From contig JASHVC010000125.1 in the NCBI GenBank assembly GCA_030039655.1, positions 1 to 6,841 on the forward strand: 6,841 bases of DNA, read 5' to 3'. The position numbers were made by a program, and so were the translations under genes. Below the pieces are notes generated by a model, which worked only from the letters and a program-made list of their open reading frames with translations, had not been told where the DNA came from and did not search any database. This document shows, piece after piece, positions 5,491 through 6,841 of the stretch (the stretch's first letter is position 1; every line of letters begins with the position of its first letter). Source of the stretch: Xanthobacteraceae bacterium (lineage in GTDB: Bacteria > Pseudomonadota > Alphaproteobacteria > Rhizobiales > Xanthobacteraceae).

Positions 5491-5703
5491 ATGGTCGCAC
5501 GGCGAGGCGATAAGACACCAGTGCCTCCCGGCGGACGCGCCGCCGAGCGCCTGAAGTTGTTTATGGAATCGCGAGGCTCCGGCTCGCGGCAAGACGCGAA
5601 TAAGACCAAAAACAAGCCAGCGACAAACGAGCCCTCGAAAACTTTTGGGGAGGGGGCAAATGCGCGGCAAGATCGACGTAAGACTAGAGCGACGAAGAAA
5701 TAA
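5491..5703 (+). CDS. Small basic hypothetical protein, overlapping the propeller gene
   Basis: A 70-aa ORF starting MVARRGDKTPVPPGGRAAER and rich in Lys, Arg, Asn and Ser. The N-terminal third (PPGGRAAERLKLFMESRG) looks like a natural short helix; the rest is low complexity and probably disordered, ending KTRATKK. GGGAAG lies 7 bases before the ATG and a candidate promoter lies upstream. Its last 44 bases overlap the start of the beta-propeller gene in another frame, so the two may be translationally coupled. The same frame is open further upstream (to 5278) but that part is not protein-like. It has no recognised domain. It could also be just the leader region of the propeller gene. Confidence 0.45.
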   Translation: MVARRGDKTPVPPGGRAAERLKLFMESRGSGSRQDANKTKNKPATNEPSKTFGEGANARQDRRKTRATKK

Positions 5704-6841
5704 AGCTAAGCCATACGAGCGGCCTTACGGCGGCAAGGTTTTGCAGCGATTATTTGGCTATCTTGACCAACGCGGCGCCGCGATGAGTGCCGAGGCGGTG
5801 GCGACGCTAGGCGTTCCACAATCGGTGCAACGCGCACTCGGATTTGTCGACAAAGCGCAACGGTCCAAGGGTCTCCGGCGTTCAAAGCGAAGCAAAAAAT
5901 CACCACGAGCGCGACCTTCAGGAAATGCCAAACGTTATGCCACCGCGATTGCCAAAGCCGCTGCTACGCTCGCGCCCCAGCATGCTGCCGCGGCAGCGGC
6001 TGGCGCGCCGGCTGGTTGGCAGTCGCTGGGACCGACGGCCATTCCCAATGGCCAGACCTTGGGAGACAACAACATTGGAGTCATTGGCCGCGTATCAAGC
6101 ATCGCGGTTGACCCAAGCAATCCCAGCCATCTGCTGTTGGGCGCAGCTGCTGGTGGCATTTGGGAGAGTACTGACACGGGAGCCACCTGGGCGGCCCGCA
6201 CCGACCAAATGCCGTCCAATGCCATTGGCGCCATTGCCTTCGATCCGACCGACCCACGCAAGGTCTATGCCGGCAGCGGCGAAGGAAATTTCTATTTCAA
6301 TCTCGGTGCAGGCGTCTATGGCTCGACGGATGGCGGCACCAGCTGGAGCGTTTTGACGTCAAGCCCATTCGTCAGTTACGGTTTTTTCGACCTTGTGGTA
6401 GATCCCAAAAACCCTAGCATTCTTTACGCCGCGACCATCGACCCCTCAGGAAAGAGCGGCGGTTTTTATCGATCCGCGAACGGCGGGACTACCTGGTCAC
6501 TTAAGCGAAGCGGGATCTGCTGGAGCATCAGCGTCCATCCGAACGGAGGAACAGTTGAATTGCTCGCGGCCTTTGTCGACGGGCTCTTTACATCCAACGA
6601 CAGCGGTAACTCGTTTCAGCCAGTTGGCCTTCCGTCGAAGCCGTCAGGGACTTGGACCCGCCTCTCAGTGACGCGCGTCGCAAGCTCGCCGGACATCGCT
6701 TATGTGTTCGGTGCCATCAAGACGGCACCCTATCTATGGCGGCGCGCCGCCGGCAAATGGACGCAGATCGCCTCACTTCCAAGCGTCAACCCAAAGACCC
6801 CATGGACCGCGCAGGCGCAGTACGACTGGTATGTCGCGGCA
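5660..6841 (+). CDS. Asp-box (BNR/sialidase-like) beta-propeller protein, 3' end outside window
   Basis: The frame is open for 394 codons to the window edge. Residues 1-117 are very basic and then Ala-rich (RRSKRSKKSPRARP at 73-86, an Ala run at 109-114). From about 119 (GWQSLGPTAIPNG) a propeller begins. Four Asp-box motifs, S-x-D-x-G-x-[TS]-[WF], lie at 170-177 (STDTGATW), 222-229 (STDGGTSW), 272-279 (SANGGTTW) and 312-319 (SNDSGNSF). Their spacing is about 40-52 residues, and each follows a VDPSNPSHLLLG-type strand, as in WD40/YVTN/BNR-like and sortilin-like repeats. Such proteins are often annotated as glycosyl hydrolases or sialidases, but the repeats show only the fold; no sialidase RIP motif or catalytic Tyr/Glu is visible in this part. 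There is no clear signal peptide. The start is ATG 5660, with GGGGAGGGGG just before; an in-frame stop lies at 5552. It overlaps the 70-aa ORF by 44 bp. Confidence 0.92.
   Translation, partial: MRGKIDVRLERRRNKAKPYERPYGGKVLQRLFGYLDQRGAAMSAEAVATLGVPQSVQRALGFVDKAQRSKGLRRSKRSKKSPRARPSGNAKRYATAIAKAAATLAPQHAAAAAAGAPAGWQSLGPTAIPNGQTLGDNNIGVIGRVSSIAVDPSNPSHLLLGAAAGGIWESTDTGATWAARTDQMPSNAIGAIAFDPTDPRKVYAGSGEGNFYFNLGAGVYGSTDGGTSWSVLTSSPFVSYGFFDLVVDPKNPSILYAATIDPSGKSGGFYRSANGGTTWSLKRSGICWSISVHPNGGTVELLAAFVDGLFTSNDSGNSFQPVGLPSKPSGTWTRLSVTRVASSPDIAYVFGAIKTAPYLWRRAAGKWTQIASLPSVNPKTPWTAQAQYDWYVAA

Noticed and set aside
5177..5554. 125-aa plus-strand ORF, Cys-rich
   Set aside because: Begins just before the GC hairpin without a ribosome site and its composition looks random; it conflicts with the better start at 5491.
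5844..6356. 170-aa plus-strand and 108-aa minus-strand ORFs inside the propeller gene
   Set aside because: Both are shadow frames of the Asp-box propeller, whose own frame is open throughout.
1..6841. tRNA genes or a CRISPR array
   Set aside because: No cloverleaf with a GTTCRANNC T-loop and CCA-type end, and no regularly spaced direct repeats were seen on either strand by eye.

Overview
The window reads as an accessory stretch of an alphaproteobacterial genome, most likely Bradyrhizobium or a close Rhizobiales relative. The grounds are moderately high GC with GC-rich third positions, a PraR/PhrR-like XRE regulator of rhizobial type, an IS3-family remnant, and a mix of intact and decaying small genes. 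The genus is an inference from protein style; no rRNA or housekeeping gene is present to prove it.

Left part (1-563): the minus strand looks weakly coding. A small candidate gene (318-521) overlaps by ATGA with a reading frame that has an in-frame amber at 259-261 and then stays open off the left edge. This may be one decaying locus or two small genes. Next, on the plus strand, comes a PAPS-dependent-type sulfotransferase (564-1466) with a TTG start and a strong Shine-Dalgarno. Its 3' end abuts a minus-strand fragment of an IS3-family transposase (about 1475-1672) that carries two compensating frameshifts.

Centre (1804-3698): two convergent genes face each other across a 236-bp gap. The plus-strand gene encodes a DUF4062 domain fused to a pYEATS-like domain. 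The minus-strand gene encodes a DUF2971 protein. DUF4062 and pYEATS have been linked by comparative genomics to prokaryotic immunity or stress signalling, so this pair is the best candidate here for an undescribed system. No toxin-antitoxin or nuclease signature is visible in either protein.

From 3699 to 4200 I see no confident gene, only a long imperfect hairpin. A minus-strand cluster follows, read right to left: a 46-aa single-helix membrane protein (5082-4942), an XRE regulator (4897-4508), and a small gene broken by a one-base insertion (4411-4201). Upstream of the cluster is a perfect TGTGA-N6-TCACA palindrome, centred 41.5 bp from the start point predicted by a TATGAA -10 element. That is the geometry of a class II CRP-dependent promoter.

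Right part (5428-6841): a possible sigma70 promoter leads to a 70-aa basic ORF overlapping, by 44 bp, the start of a large Asp-box (BNR) beta-propeller protein. The propeller gene runs off the right edge. Overall the window is a patchwork of independent cargo genes, with insertion-sequence debris and decaying genes between them, as in rhizobial genomic islands.
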